From Pontederia crassipes (Eukaryota; Streptophyta; Magnoliopsida; Commelinales; Pontederiaceae): a stretch of 64,000 bases of DNA. This document shows positions 46,627 through 58,444 of this stretch, one piece after another (positions within the stretch are counted from its first letter, which is position 1; each line of letters begins with the position of its first letter). A model generated the notes under the pieces. It searched no databases and was not told the DNA's origin. It worked only from the letters and a program-made list of their open reading frames with translations. The DNA lies in assembly GCA_030549335.1 (NCBI GenBank), contig CM060195.1, forward strand, positions 7,967,001 through 8,031,000. Direction: 5' to 3'. The translations under genes and the position numbers were made by a program.

Positions 46627-48449
46627 TGATGCATGCAAAATACAACATATTTTAGTTTATTATTTTAATTAATTTTTCTATAATTTGATCATGGCATGCA
46701 TCATTTTTAGTCACTTTTAGTCGTAATTTCGGATTTATCAATTTTAATTATTAATTCTTTGAATATTTAATTATGGATGGATTAACTAAATTTGGATAAT
46801 TATTTTGCAGGAAAAATCGAATTCATGATTATTCAAGGATTATATTTGATCAAGAATGGACGTTTCGGCCGAGAATTTCAACTCCAAAGACCATATCGGC
46901 CGATAAATCACCAAAGATTTATCCGTATCGGCCGAGATTTAGATGGATTGTGACGTATCGGCCGAAATCCAGAAGAATTTCATTCGTATCGGCCGAGACA
47001 TCCAATTTATCGCCCGAGAACTCCAATTCGAAGAAGTATTACGGCCGAGAAATCCATTTCAATCTTGTTATCGGCCGCAAAATCCAATAAATTTATCATT
47101 ACCGGCCGATAACTCAATTCCTTGGGTGAAGTGATTGTTTTGGCCGATAACTCAAGGGGGTAAAGATAAAAGAATCTTCATTTTGGCCGAGATTCCATGA
47201 AGGGGTAAAGAAGAAATCCATAATCTTTGGGCGTAATGATATTTTGGCCGAGAACGAAGAGAAGTTTATCATTTTGTGGCCGGGAACGAAGAGGTGTAAA
47301 ACGGATAACTTTTTATCATCAACCAAAGTTTTATCCACACCGAGTTTATCCCATAAATTTAAATCTAGCCGTACGATATTACGGCCGAGATCAAATTGAA
47401 AGCCATCTGCACCTATAAATAAGGAAAGATATCGTCATCCCAACTGGTGCTCTGAAGTTCAGGTTTTCTTCCACGACGAGTCGAGAGTCTGCAGGCTTCG
47501 ACCGAAAGGAGAGAGGTGTGATGACTGGAGGTTGATTGTGACTCTAATCAAGTCCAAGAGGCTACCCGACTGTCTGCCCAATTCGAGATCTCTACTTTTA
47601 TTTTGGGTGTAATTCTTCCAATTTTTATTATTGTTTTATTATCTCCCCAGAATTTCTAGGATGAACTCCATGTTTTTAATATTATTATTTTAGGAGATTA
47701 TTATTGAAGGGAAACTATTTGGACCCTATATTATTTGTTTTAATCTTTTCTGATCAATTAGTTAATTGTGCTTAGTGCTTTTGATTTAATTATTTGGATT
47801 TCTGAGTTAAGTAATTACCAATTTATGGACTATTTGATTTCAGAATTCATTAATTAAATTAATTAATTTTATTTGAAATTAATAATTGACATAAATTTGA
47901 TAACTAGTGTATGGAGAATCAAGTTTGTGTGGTATGTTAATCTATACCAGTTTATGGAGTGATTAATAGTCTAGGATTTTCATATTAATGCATCTTAATT
48001 TTAATCTTATCTGACGAATATCAGTTTGTGGGACTTTAGGTTTGATTAAATTTAAGATAGTTTGATTTGCCGGATTAAAAGCAGAATTATCAGTTTGTGG
48101 TCTCTGTGATGTTAATCTTATAAATTAATAACTTAGAAAAATTCCTAATCCATCTTTAAAGATTAAATTTATCTTTTATGATTTAAATATTTATCCTGAT
48201 CTATTTTCATCATAAGGCCTAACTTCAACACCATTACATTATTTTATCTTTATCTTATTTTCTTTATTTTTACAAAACCTATTTCCAAAATTCCATGTTT
48301 TTTTCTTCTCTCTTATTAATTTATAAATTCAGATATTGAATTAATAATATTCCTCGTGGGTTCGACACTCTTACTCATATTCTTTATATTACTTGCGCGA
48401 CTAGTGCACTTGTTAGCGATTTTATTTTGCTACATCATTTTACGCATCA
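46627..48449 (+). mobile_element. Athila-type solo LTR
   Basis: 1823 bp, starts TGATGCATGCAAAATACAAC and ends TTTTACGCATCA. It has GTAAT on both sides (46622-46626 and 48450-48454), a 5-bp target duplication. The end region matches the end of the Athila LTR at 30033. No internal coding DNA: product of LTR-LTR recombination. The middle (46865-47400) is filled with repeated TCGGCCGAGAA words. The short ORFs here are not genes. Confidence 0.9.
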
Positions 48450-48454
48450 GTAAT

Positions 48455-48800
48455 CATTATTATTCCATAACAAAAAGTCGCCGCCCGAGGACGTAATTCG
48501 TTTTAGGGTGAACCTTGTAAATCTTTGTGTTCTTCTGTGTTCGTACGATCTCTCTCTCTTTCCATAACACATGTCATGTACTTAACATGTGATCTACATT
48601 TCATTCAATCATATCATTTCTATCATCATGCAATAATATAAAGCATGGAGGGACATGTAATCACTATCATGATACTTATAGCATGGACATTCATACAATC
48701 ATCAATTCAATTTATAGGCACGTAAGTGAAGTACACTTATCATAACCATATGCCTCCATAACTTTTCTCAAGGTTACTTCATAACCAGTCCGGACTTCCA
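48455..48800 (+). mobile_element. Copia-like LTR, right part, and flanking repeat DNA
   Basis: 48455-48545 continues the copia-like LTR interrupted at 46626. From about 48560 the DNA leads into the chromovirus LTR. Confidence 0.4.
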
Positions 48801-50049
48801 TTTTCGTGGGACATCATTTTCATTCGATCGACCATTGGCCCTTTCATTAAAGTTATCTCTTTCGATAGTTGGGATTTATGTCGTTGCATTCTCAATCGGC
48901 TAGCTAAGCCTTGGACACAATGCTCCCCTCTCACACTAAGGTGACATCAGAATGCACACACCGTTGCCAATGTGTGTAACGATCATTTTGGACTCGCGCC
49001 CGAGGATGACTTCGGAATGACACACTATTGCTGATGTGTGTAACGATCGTTTTAGGTAAAAATCCGATAAAGGGACATGTAGAGTCGATATATAATATCA
49101 TCCACAACTAAGTTCATTATGTTTTACAATCAACAAATATTTACGTCTCTTAATCTTTAGATTTTAACCTAGTTACGTGAGAAACATGCATATACGTGTA
49201 TCTAGGATCAACAAACATCAATACATACTAACAATATCTTAAAAATAGCATTTAATATATCATATATGATTTATGACACTGTTCACGACCGCGAAAGGAA
49301 TCGTCTTGGCCGTGACAAAATGTCTAAAAAATGCCATTCGGCCACGATCGTGCCAGGACATAGTCATGGTTGTGCCCTGACTTTGTCACGGTCGTGACAT
49401 TGTCTGTCACGGGCATGACAGAAGCCTGGTCCCTTGCCAATTCTTCGTCCTTCTATCACAGGCGTGAAGGATTATGTTACGGTCGTGACAAAGCTCTGGA
49501 ACTCCGTCGTCCAGCCCGATTTTACACAATGTTTTGTTCAAAATTTTGGGAAACAATATACAACAAGAGGAATCACAACCTGTCCATTTCCTTCTAGGAT
49601 CAAAAGAACATTAAAAAAACATCATAATCTATGAAATTTTTAAGATTTAGGGTTTATCCCTAAATCATGAACAATACGAAAAGAAAACTTATGAACCATA
49701 ACTATTTGATCTGATCATAAAAACTTGTACAAGAAGAATCTAATGATTTTCATAAACAAGAATTCCTCAATCACAATTTGATAAGAGAACAGGGTGTTCT
49801 CTTGCTCTCAATCCATTACAGGAAGAACAATGAGATATGAGAGAGGGGTTTTGGATTCCCTTTACATACCTTGATCTCAGATTTTCCTCCTCTGTCATCC
49901 TCTTCTTCCTTCTCCTTCCTCAAGCCCTAGCCATCAAGATGCGGACAAAAGAAATAAATAAAGAAAATAGAGGGCTTTATATAGAGGAGTTTACGAGGGT
50001 TTGAACAAAAAGTCCAAATTTCTCTCACTTAAAAATCAGGGGTATTACA
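48800..50049 (-). mobile_element. Chromovirus-type gypsy 3' LTR
   Basis: Direct repeat of about 54030-55246. Shared text includes GGCTAG(C/T)TA(A/G)GCCTTGGA, GATGTGTGTAACGATC-like words, TGCCAGGACATAGTCA and CCTCAAGCCCTAGCCA. The right end reads TATTACA at 50049 (TGTAATACC on minus), followed by a pyrimidine tract that is the polypurine tract of the minus-strand element. Confidence 0.85.
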
Positions 50050-50124
50050 TCCTTCCCCCCTAAAAAAAAATTTGTCCTCGAATTTTAAACATAATAAAGA
50101 ACACTTACCAAATAGTCTTGAAAA

Positions 50125-50553
50125 TTATTCTTTCATTTCTTCTTCTAGTTCCCATGTTGCTTCGATTTTATTATGACACTTCCATGCAATTTTCACCATC
50201 TTCACCACTTTGTTCCTCAATCGATGTTCGCCATACTCTAGTATCTCTGTAGGATACTCCTCATATGTGAGGTCTTCATTGATGATTGATTTTTCTATCA
50301 CCACCACATGTGAATTGTCATATGTGTACTTGCGAAGCATTGACACATGAAAAACATTATGGATTCTAGCATATGAAGGAGTCAACGTCAACTTGTATGC
50401 TCCTTCTCCCACCTTTTTCAAAATTTTGAATGGGTCCATGCACTTAGGAGTGAGCTTGCCCTTTATACTAAACTTCATGACTTCTTTGGTAAGAGATACC
50501 TTCAAGAGTACATGGTCCCCAACTTGATAGATTTGTTTCCCTTCTCTTCTTAT
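50125..50553 (-). pseudogene. Chromovirus integrase C-terminus and chromodomain-like region
   Basis: Minus: QIYQVGDHVLLKVSLTKEVM, then KGKLTPKCMDPFKILKKVGE with AYKLTLTPSYARIHNVFHVS and MLRKYTYDN. It ends in EEYPTEILEYGEHRLRNKVV and IEATWELEEEM, which resembles the chromodomain-like tail (P..IL......LR...I..VKV.W......ATWE.E..M). Confidence 0.9.
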
Positions 50554-51315
50554 TGTTGGAGCAAAGTTTTTATGCCCTATAAAATTATATTTTAATCATA
50601 CAAACCTCGAAAGATTAGAATTACATTTAAAATGCTTAAAAAGTTTAAATAGAAATAAGTTGCTTCATACATTAAACTTTCAATTAATATTTGCTTATGC
50701 TCCCACGAGATTGACATTAATGTGTAAATATAAAAGTTATATATAATTCTCTTATTTTTCTAGATAATCAAATATATCTCATTTGGATACTGGTATGAAA
50801 AGTTATGTATAAAAGATAAAGATCTAAAATGTTTTATTTGAATTTTATATACTGAACTTTGAATCAATATTTAACTATGATCTCATTATATTTTGGATGA
50901 ATAATAAATATAAAATTGTAGAGAATTCTATTAGCTTTTCTTAGAATAAAAAATCATCTCATGTGGATAATTATGCAAAACATTATGCTTAAAATAGTGC
51001 ATGATGGTCGATCGATCAACGCACAGAATGCACTATAATGATCATATTTTATACTCAAAATTAGGAAACAAGTTCCAACGACTAAATGAAGTTAAGAAGG
51101 TTATAAAAGATGACCCCAAGGTATAGGAATGATCAAGACTTCTAAGAAAAAGTGAGAAGAACATTTGAGAAGTCCATTTGAACTCCAAGTTACAAATTTT
51201 TCATTTCTTTTTCTCTTACTCTTGTATTAGGTTCCAAATTGTAAAAGAGATATTGTGGAGTGTTGTGATGTTTTAATGGTTGTATAGCTTCTGAGTGAAA
51301 AGAGGTTGTGTCTTT
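50554..51315 (+). mobile_element. Copia LTR (family A) inserted in the chromovirus integrase
   Basis: Starts TGTTGGAGCAAAGTTTTTAT and follows the LTRs at 10146 and 13572 (TATGCCCTATAAAATTATATTTT, then ATAAATAT, ATCTCATTTGGAT). Integrase sequence stops at about 51315 and the C-terminal part resumes at 50553. Some integrase coding is missing between, so the insertion came with or after a deletion. The right boundary is approximate. Confidence 0.7.
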
Positions 51316-51861
51316 CAAGGTCTGAATCGTCCTTTCACTTTGTCCATCATTCTAAGGGTGAAATGTAGTGCTATAATGTAATCTTTTACTAAATACATAC
51401 TGCATCCCTCTCCAAAACCTTGCAGGGGGTCTCTATCCGATACAATGGAAATAGGAATCCAATGTAATCAGATAATCTCATCCACATGTAGCTGATTGTC
51501 TCACATTATAGGAAAAGAAGTGAGCTGACTTTGTCAATCTGTCAACGATGACTCAGATGGCATCGTGACCCTTCTATGTCTTTGGGAGACCCACAATAAA
51601 ATCTATTGTGATTTCCTCCCATTTCCACTGGAGTATGAATAATGGATTCAACAATCTTGGTGGTTTCTAGTGTTCAATCTTCACTTGTTGATAGGCCAAA
51701 TACTGAGAAACGAACTCTGCTACTTCTCTTGTCATGTCTCTCCACCAAAATGTCCTTTGTAGATCTTTGAACATCTTAATGATTCCTAGATGGATAACAA
51801 ACTCTGACTTGTGGCATTGAAAATTTCTTTCTTGAGTTGTTTTGAAATCTGATTGTCTCAT
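51316..51861 (-). pseudogene. Chromovirus integrase, zinc-binding and core remnants
   Basis: Minus 51861-51667 gives the HHCC region: FVIHLGIIKMFKDLQRTFWW, RDMTREVAEFVSQYLAYQQV and KIEH. The last core part near 51370-51316 reads FHP, a stop, NDGQSERTIQTLKD. The middle is decayed. Confidence 0.8.
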
Positions 51862-52050
51862 CTTCTTCCATCATGTAGTCTGGGTGTCCTTTTTCACATA
51901 GAGTCTTGATATCCTTCTACTCTGGGTCTTCTTTATGTACATGTACTATCCTTGTTATGAAGTCAAGCTGAATGACACAATGAATCATCAGTTTTCCCTG
52001 AGTACTTTCTTCAATGAGAGTCCAACTCTTAAACATGCCATTGATCCTTC

Positions 52051-53169
52051 CTATTTTCTGCTCAAGTCCTTCATAAGCTCTATCCATCGCCTTTGTCTCA
52101 TGTTAAGTTCCTTTTGAGTGAACACATATTTGAGACTTTTGTAGTTAGTGAACACTTCAAATTCTTCCCCATACAAATAGTACCTTAATATAGTTAGAGC
52201 AAACATTACTGCCATCAATTCCAAGTCATGAGTAGGATAGTTCCTCTCATGTGGCTTGAGTTGTCCTGAAGCATAAGCTATTATCCTTCCATGCTGCATC
52301 AATACACAACCTAATTCAGTTCCGCTGGCATCATGTACACTATGTAGCCTCCAACTCTTCTGGGAATTATTAGCACTAGTGCAGTGGTCAATCATTTTTT
52401 CAACTCCAAGAAATTGTCTTCACACTTTTGTGTCCAATTAAACTTTTCTCCTTTCCCGATCAGTTTTGTCATAGGAGCAATAATTTTGGAGAAGTCTTGA
52501 ATAAATCTTCTATAGTAGTTGGTCAATCCAAGGAAACTTCTTATATCTATTACCGTCTTTGGCCTTTCCCAATTGATGATAACTTCTAGTTTGCCTAGGT
52601 CCACTGAAATCTCTTTCTGACACTATGTGGCCTAACAACATTACTTGTTCCAACTAGAATTCACACTTGGAGAACTTTGCATACAACTAGTATTGCCTCA
52701 AAGTCTCTAGAACCATTTACAAGTGCTTCTAATATTCCTTTGAACTTGATGAATAAATTAGGATATCATCCAAAAACTCTACGACAAAACTGTTGAGATG
52801 TGGCTTAAAAATCCTATTCATCAAATCCATAAAATGCTACACAAAAAGCATAACCAAAAACTCATAATGGCCATACCTTGACCTAAAGGTCTTCATTGCA
52901 ATGTCTTCATCAGCTACTTTGAGCTAATAATATTCACTTCTCAGGTCAATCTTTGAGAAGACCGACATCATGGATAATTGATCGAAAACCTCATTAATTC
53001 TGGGTAGAGGGTATTTGTTCTTGATGATTACTTTGTTTGACATTATGTAGTCTATGCATAACCTCAGTGACCCATCCTTTTTCTTAAAAAACAGAACAAG
53101 CGCATCCCATGAGGACACACTTGGCCTCATGAAGCTTCTGTTCAATAGTTCTTGCAGTTGCGTCTTCAC
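52051..53169 (-). pseudogene. Chromovirus reverse transcriptase and RNase H
   Basis: RT start: [20 protein letters not shown], then [20 protein letters not shown] and [13 protein letters not shown], with [11 protein letters not shown]. The catalytic block near 52790-52750 reads [13 protein letters not shown] (FLDD). Then comes KLEVIINWERPKTVIDIRSF and LGLTNYYRRFIQDFSKI. RNase [21 protein letters not shown], then [20 protein letters not shown] and [20 protein letters not shown]. Several shifts and stops; dead. Confidence 0.93.
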
Positions 53170-53209
53170 GAGGTTTGGAAATTGGAGTCGTCCCTCGCAT
53201 CAGCTCAAT

Positions 53210-53645
53210 CTAGAAATCAACTTTCCTTCTCGGAGACAATTCCGAGAGCTCATCGAGAAATACATCAGGAAAGTCCCTTATCACTTTCAACTCTTCTAGT
53301 GGCTTGGGTTTGACATCACTCTTGATGACGCTTGCTAGAAACCTTCGGCAATCACTATTCAACATCTTCTTTGCCTTAGCTGCGAAAATCATCAACTTTT
53401 TCTTCTTTGATGGTACTCCGTGAAAAATTAACAAAGTGTCATACTTTTTATCAATTTTGATTTTCTTCTCTCTTCATAGCATATAAACGTAAATCAATCC
53501 ATGCTTAATATTACATCATAGTCTACCATGAGTATCACTACGAGATCAGTTGAATAATTCACTCCTATCATCACTTGGTCTTTGGGAGATATTGCTTAGT
53601 GGAGATCCTCCCTAATGGCATTGCCACGTCAAGTTGCCACTTCAT
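53210..53645 (-). pseudogene. Chromovirus protease and RT-proximal region
   Basis: Minus: VILMVDYDVILSMDW at about 53550-53500, the end of the protease (usual M..FDVILGMDWL). Then KKKLMIFAAKAKKMLNSDCR and FLASV, followed by ELKVIRDFPDVFLDELSELS and PRRKVDF, the RT leader. The gag expected to the right was not found. Confidence 0.75.
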
Positions 53646-53649
53646 ACTT

Positions 53650-54030
53650 TCCATCTTGACATTCAGTTAACATTATATTCGTCTTTATGAAATTTGAATT
53701 ACACTATAGGTTCTTTACTTATTTTATAATCCTTTGACTAAGAAATTTTGTTCAATTGTCATGAACAAATATGCGTACCATTTTGAACAATTTCTTATCA
53801 CATGTCCATCATTTTTACGAGTCACAATGAGATTCACATCTCTCTTGCTACTTATGCCTATAATCAACTTAACAATACTATCAATCATGAATGCAATAAG
53901 TAGCATTCCCATTGACAGACTATTTTCCTTCCATCCTTAACATAACAATAATCAACCACACATTAGTTGATTAATTTAACAATACAATCAATGGCACAAT
54001 ACTTACATACTCAACTTTGGATGGCTGCTC
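53650..54030 (-). other. Decayed chromovirus internal sequence
   Basis: No recognisable gag or primer-binding site. The element has lost DNA between protease and 5' LTR. Confidence 0.4.
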
Positions 54031-55246
54031 ATGACGATTGCTCATTTCCATTCAATCGATCATTGGACTTTCGTGAAGGTTATATCTTCTGAAAGTTGCA
54101 ATTTCTGTTGTTGCCCTCTCAATAGGCTAGTTAGGCCTTGGAGGCAATGCTCCCCTCTCTCCTTAAGATGACATCAGAATGCATATACTGTTGCCGATGT
54201 GTATAACGATCATTCTGGACTATCGCCTGAGGAAGATATCGGAATGACACACCATTGCCGATGTGTGTAACAATTATTCCAAATAAAAATCCGATAAAGG
54301 GTCATAAAGGGTTGACATATAACATCATCCACAACTGGGTTCATTATGCGTTAGAATCAACAAACATTTACATATCTCAATCTTCATATTTTAACCTAGT
54401 TACGTGTGTATCTAGTTCTTATACAAATAACAAACATCAATACATACTAATAATATCGAAAAAATAGCATTTAACTGTTCATGACCATGAAAGGTGTCAT
54501 CATGGCCATGACAGAAGCCTTGAAAAATGTCCTTTGGTCACGGTCATGCCAGGACATAGTCACGGTCGTGCCCTGTTTGTCACGAGCATGACAGAAGCTT
54601 GATCCCTTGCCAATTTTTCGTCCTTCTGTCACGGGCATGACGGATTATGTCACGGACATGATAGAGCTCTAGAACTCCGCCGTCCAACTCAATTTCACAC
54701 AATTTTTTATCCAAAATTTTGGGAAAACAATATACAACAATAGGAATCACAACATGTGCATTTTCTAAGCATTCTTGGATCAAAAGAATATTAAATAACA
54801 TCATAATCCATGAAATTTCTAAGATCTAGAGTTCATCCCTAAATCATGAACAATATGAAAAAAACTTATGAAACCTAATTATTTGATCTGATCATAAAAA
54901 CTTGTACATGCATAGATCTAATGATTTCCTTGAATAAGGACTCCTCAATCACAATCCAATAAGAGAATATGATGTCCTCTTGCTCTTAATCCATTACAGA
55001 AAGAACATTGAAAAAGGAAAGAAGAGTTTTGGATTCTCTTTATATACCTTGATCTCAGATCTTTCTCATCTTTCTTCCTTTTTTTTCCTTCTCCTTCTTC
55101 TTCTCTTTCTCCTTCCTCAAGCCCTAGCCACCAAGATGTGGAGAAAAGAGGTAAATAGAGAAAATATGGAGCTTTATATAGGAGAGTTTATGAGGGTCTG
55201 AACAAAAAGTCTAAATTGCTCTCACTTAAAATTCTGGAGTATTACA
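54030..55246 (-). mobile_element. Chromovirus-type gypsy 5' LTR (left part lost)
   Basis: Direct repeat of 48800-50049. The right end reads AGTATTACA at 55246, i.e. TGTAATACTCCAG on minus. The inner (left) end is eroded. Divergence from the partner LTR is substantial by eye, so the element is old. Confidence 0.83.
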
Positions 55247-55416
55247 TGTTTAATTTGCAGGCAATTTGAATTGTCTAATAATGCAGATTGCCTATGAAAA
55301 TTCACACTTACTAAGAAGGGGTGCCTATCCAGATTGCCACTTGATTTTGATCTTCTTTTCATTTCTTTCATTTCCACTATTAGAAAAATAAAATATGAAA
55401 TAATATATGGGAATTA

Positions 55417-57054
55417 TGTAACACCCAAGCCTAAAAAACTATAACCATTGATTTAGTCATATTTATTCACAGGCTTGATCACGATCGTCGAAATTCGATG
55501 ATCTTGATCTTAATCACATTTACTATTTAATATATACTTTAAACTAATACATAATTAGTTTATTATTCTAATGAGTAAAATTAATGTTTTATACCTATTC
55601 TATGTCAAATGTCTTATGGTATACATTTTCCTCTTATATTTTAGGCTTCAGTTTGATAAGATTAGTGGCAAGGGTAAAAAGGTCATTTAACAATGTATCA
55701 AATCATAAAATTAATATTTCCTTAAGAATCACAAGAACTCGGGCCGAGTTACAAGAAACTCGGGCAGTCGAACGCTAAATGAAACGTTCGAACAAAACTT
55801 TTCCTACTTTATATACTTCAGGACTCGGGCCAAGTTTATGAGCGACAGGGGCCAGTTCGAAACTAGAAAACATCTATTCATAATCTAAAATGGAACCTAA
55901 GTTGGGTTACATAAAAACTGGACTAAGTTTACATCCATCGGGTCAAAATCAGTGTCAATGAAAATGCATAAAAAAAACATTGTCAAACCCAGATCAGGTT
56001 CTGACTAACTCAGGTTGGGTTCAAGCAAAGCAGAATTCTGGTGTTTTCTCTTCAATTTTAGTCATAATTTTGGGTACCAAAACAATATGATCTTGATTAA
56101 CTATCTTGTGTATTTTATATATGAGAATATAAAATATATTTTGATCATTCTTTTAACTTTATTTTTCTATTAAGAAACCACATCCAAAAGTGAACCTCAA
56201 GTTTGTATGTACCTTGGCTACCAAATTAACCTATCTTTGGATGAACTTTTTGACAATCGAACCTCAGTCTCCAGCCAAGATCTTGATGTTCGTGTCTTCA
56301 GAAATCAACCATAGGTAGAGCACTCATACACATGCATCGAGGAGAGGGAAAATGAAGTGAGAGTAGAGAAAATTTTGTTTGTAGATGGGGAAAAGGGAAG
56401 TGACTTTGGGATGCTATTTACAGAAAAACATTCTAATAAACCAAGTTTAAGTAAACTAAATTTATAATTACAAAAATATAAACTTTTATCTTAATCTCTC
56501 ATTAATCATCCTTAACTAACTTTATCTTCTTTTCTTTTTTATTATCCTTCTTCTTTCGATCAAAGTCTTATATCTTTCCAACATCCTCTTACCTTCTAAT
56601 AATCTTTTCTTTATTCCATCTCTCCTAAATATAATTATTTCTGAATTTTTGGAATTAAATAATTAATCATTATTTTTTATCTTTGATTTTCGGAATAAAA
56701 TAATTAAATAATATTATATTATCTTCTAAATATTTTTAGACATAAAACTCTTATTTTAATTTCATTAGGAATTTTTTATATCTTGCACTTATAATTAAAT
56801 TCGAATTCAATTTTTAGTTCCCAATCTTATTATAATTTTAACTCCTAATCCTGTTAGGAATTATCTTTTACTCTCTTATCTAATAATACTGTCATTCAAA
56901 CATTTCTTATATTATCTTTTCCGCTTTTCTTATCCTTACTCTAATGATACTTTTATTTCTATTCAAATTTTAACTTTCTTTAAAAAATCCTATTTTTTTA
57001 ATTTATTTTAATTACGAAAAATATTTTAAATTTAGAAAACTTCGGGATGTTACA
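55417..57054 (+). mobile_element. Probable gypsy solo LTR
   Basis: Starts TGTAACACCCAAGCC and ends CTTCGGGATGTTACA. Such TGTAACACCC...GTTACA ends are common in plant gypsy LTRs. No coding DNA is inside. The 5-bp flanks AATTA and AAACA do not match, so one end may be misplaced or mutated. No gene in the stretch. Confidence 0.5.
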
Positions 57055-57536
57055 AAACAAGTAACAACACTACTCATAATTATGGAAGGTGTGTATTTTT
57101 TATATAAATAGAATCATATATAAATAATTATAATCATGAATAATTGTCATGATAAACGTAATATTCAATCATTTCCTGCAAGGCATATGTAAATAATTAA
57201 AAATATGACGTAGTAAGGTCTTTTTTTTTTTTTTTGCTTGATTATCATATCTCGCGGATGATGAAGTATTTAAGGAAGGCATTTTTTATTTTTTGTTCCT
57301 TCCTTCCTTTCTTTATTATTTTCTTGTTTTAGCGCAATTAAAATAAAATCAAACAAGTTGGTGGTCAGTCATATTGTAATAGGAGATCATAAGAAGTGAG
57401 CTGATCCTACACAAAATAACTAAATAATTAATTAATGGTCATTTTTAATTCATCATAAAGTTAGATGATAACGTAAGCTATCTACTAAATTAATTAATTA
57501 TATGAATGATATAATTAATATACGAATCCCTGCGGC
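57055..57536 (+). promoter_or_regulatory. Upstream region of the Cys-repeat gene
   Basis: AT-rich, with a T16-type run near 57220 and several TTAATTAA words. It should hold the promoter of the gene at 57647. I see no metal-response element that I would defend. Confidence 0.35.
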
Positions 57537-57537
57537 C

Positions 57538-57546
57538 TTTAAATAG
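57538..57546 (+). promoter_or_regulatory. TATA-like box of the Cys-repeat gene
   Basis: TTTAAATAG, 109 bp upstream of the ATG at 57647. The spacing matches the 112 and 114 bp of the two metallothionein genes. Confidence 0.65.
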
Positions 57547-57646
57547 AGCTGCATTTAGTCTGATCAAAACACAAAGCAAGAGCAAATCAATCCTATTTAT
57601 TCCTCAGTGATCACATCAATTTCCTCCAACACACACACACACAAAA

Positions 57647-58444
57647 ATGTCTGGTTTCAAGGTCGTCTTCAGTGCAAGTTCCTACGACAACTGCTCCTGC
57701 GGTGGGAAGGGATGCGAGAAGTATGTCCCCTAATTAATCATGCATGTCCTCTTCCATTGCATAAATTTTTTGGTATGATTAATTTCTTGATCATGCATGT
57801 CTCAATTTAATTTGGTTAACATATGCGTATATAGATGCAAGAGTGGTGGCACTTTCCTCAAGTTGGACAATTGCTCTTGCGGAGGAAAGGGATGCGAGAA
57901 GTATGTGACCAACTAATTAATTAATTAATTAACTAATTAATGCCACACCTTTCATATTTTAGCATTTTGCATCACTACCATTTTTGTTTTGTTATTGTTG
58001 CTGTTCCGAAATAGTGAGAGTTGAATTATTACTAGAATTAATGAATAACTTTCTATTGTCTACGTGTCATATATAAATGTGCGTTGATCGATTGCAGGTG
58101 CAAGAACTACTTGAGCTTGGACAATTGCTCTTGTGGAGGAAGCGGATGTGAAAAGTACCTACAATTACACAAATTTTATTAAATTATTCTTTCATTCTAT
58201 ATGTTCAAATAGCTCCCTTGAGTGATAATTACTGTAGCAAATTATTCTTACATTGTCGATATGTTCAAGCCATGATATACTATTAATAATTAAACTACTC
58301 CTATCCATACTAATAATTATTTTAAAAAAGATTACCATTGAATAATAATTAGTGGTGTTGCTTAATTAATGATTCAGATGCAAGACCGGCACCTTTCGGA
58401 GTGGGGGTCCCTTCGTCAACTTCTCTGCCACTCCTTACATTTAA
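57647..58444 (+). CDS. Metallothionein-like Cys-repeat protein, four exons
   Basis: Exons 57647-57720, 57835-57900, 58098-58154 and 58378-58444 join to 264 nt: 87 aa plus stop, all borders GT/AG. The N-terminus MSGFKVVFSASSY has no Cys. Three modules DNCSCGGKGCEKCK, DNCSCGGKGCEKCK and DNCSCGGSGCEKCK follow, separated by SGGTFLKL and NYLSL. The Cys-free tail is TGTFRSGGPFVNFSATPYI. It has 12 Cys, all as C-x-C-x4-C-x2-C. All three introns are phase 2, fall in the Lys codon of EKCK, and are followed by TGCAAG, as in intron 1 of the metallothionein at 1457. Exons 2 and 3 are whole-codon, same-phase units, so they can be duplicated without shifting frame. Inference: a metal-binding protein born from a metallothionein first exon. 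I do not recognise the family. Confidence 0.85.

Noticed and set aside
57607-57810. A 67-aa ORF at the start of the Cys-repeat gene
   Set aside because: It is in another frame and crosses intron 1. The ATG at 57647 gives the Cys modules.
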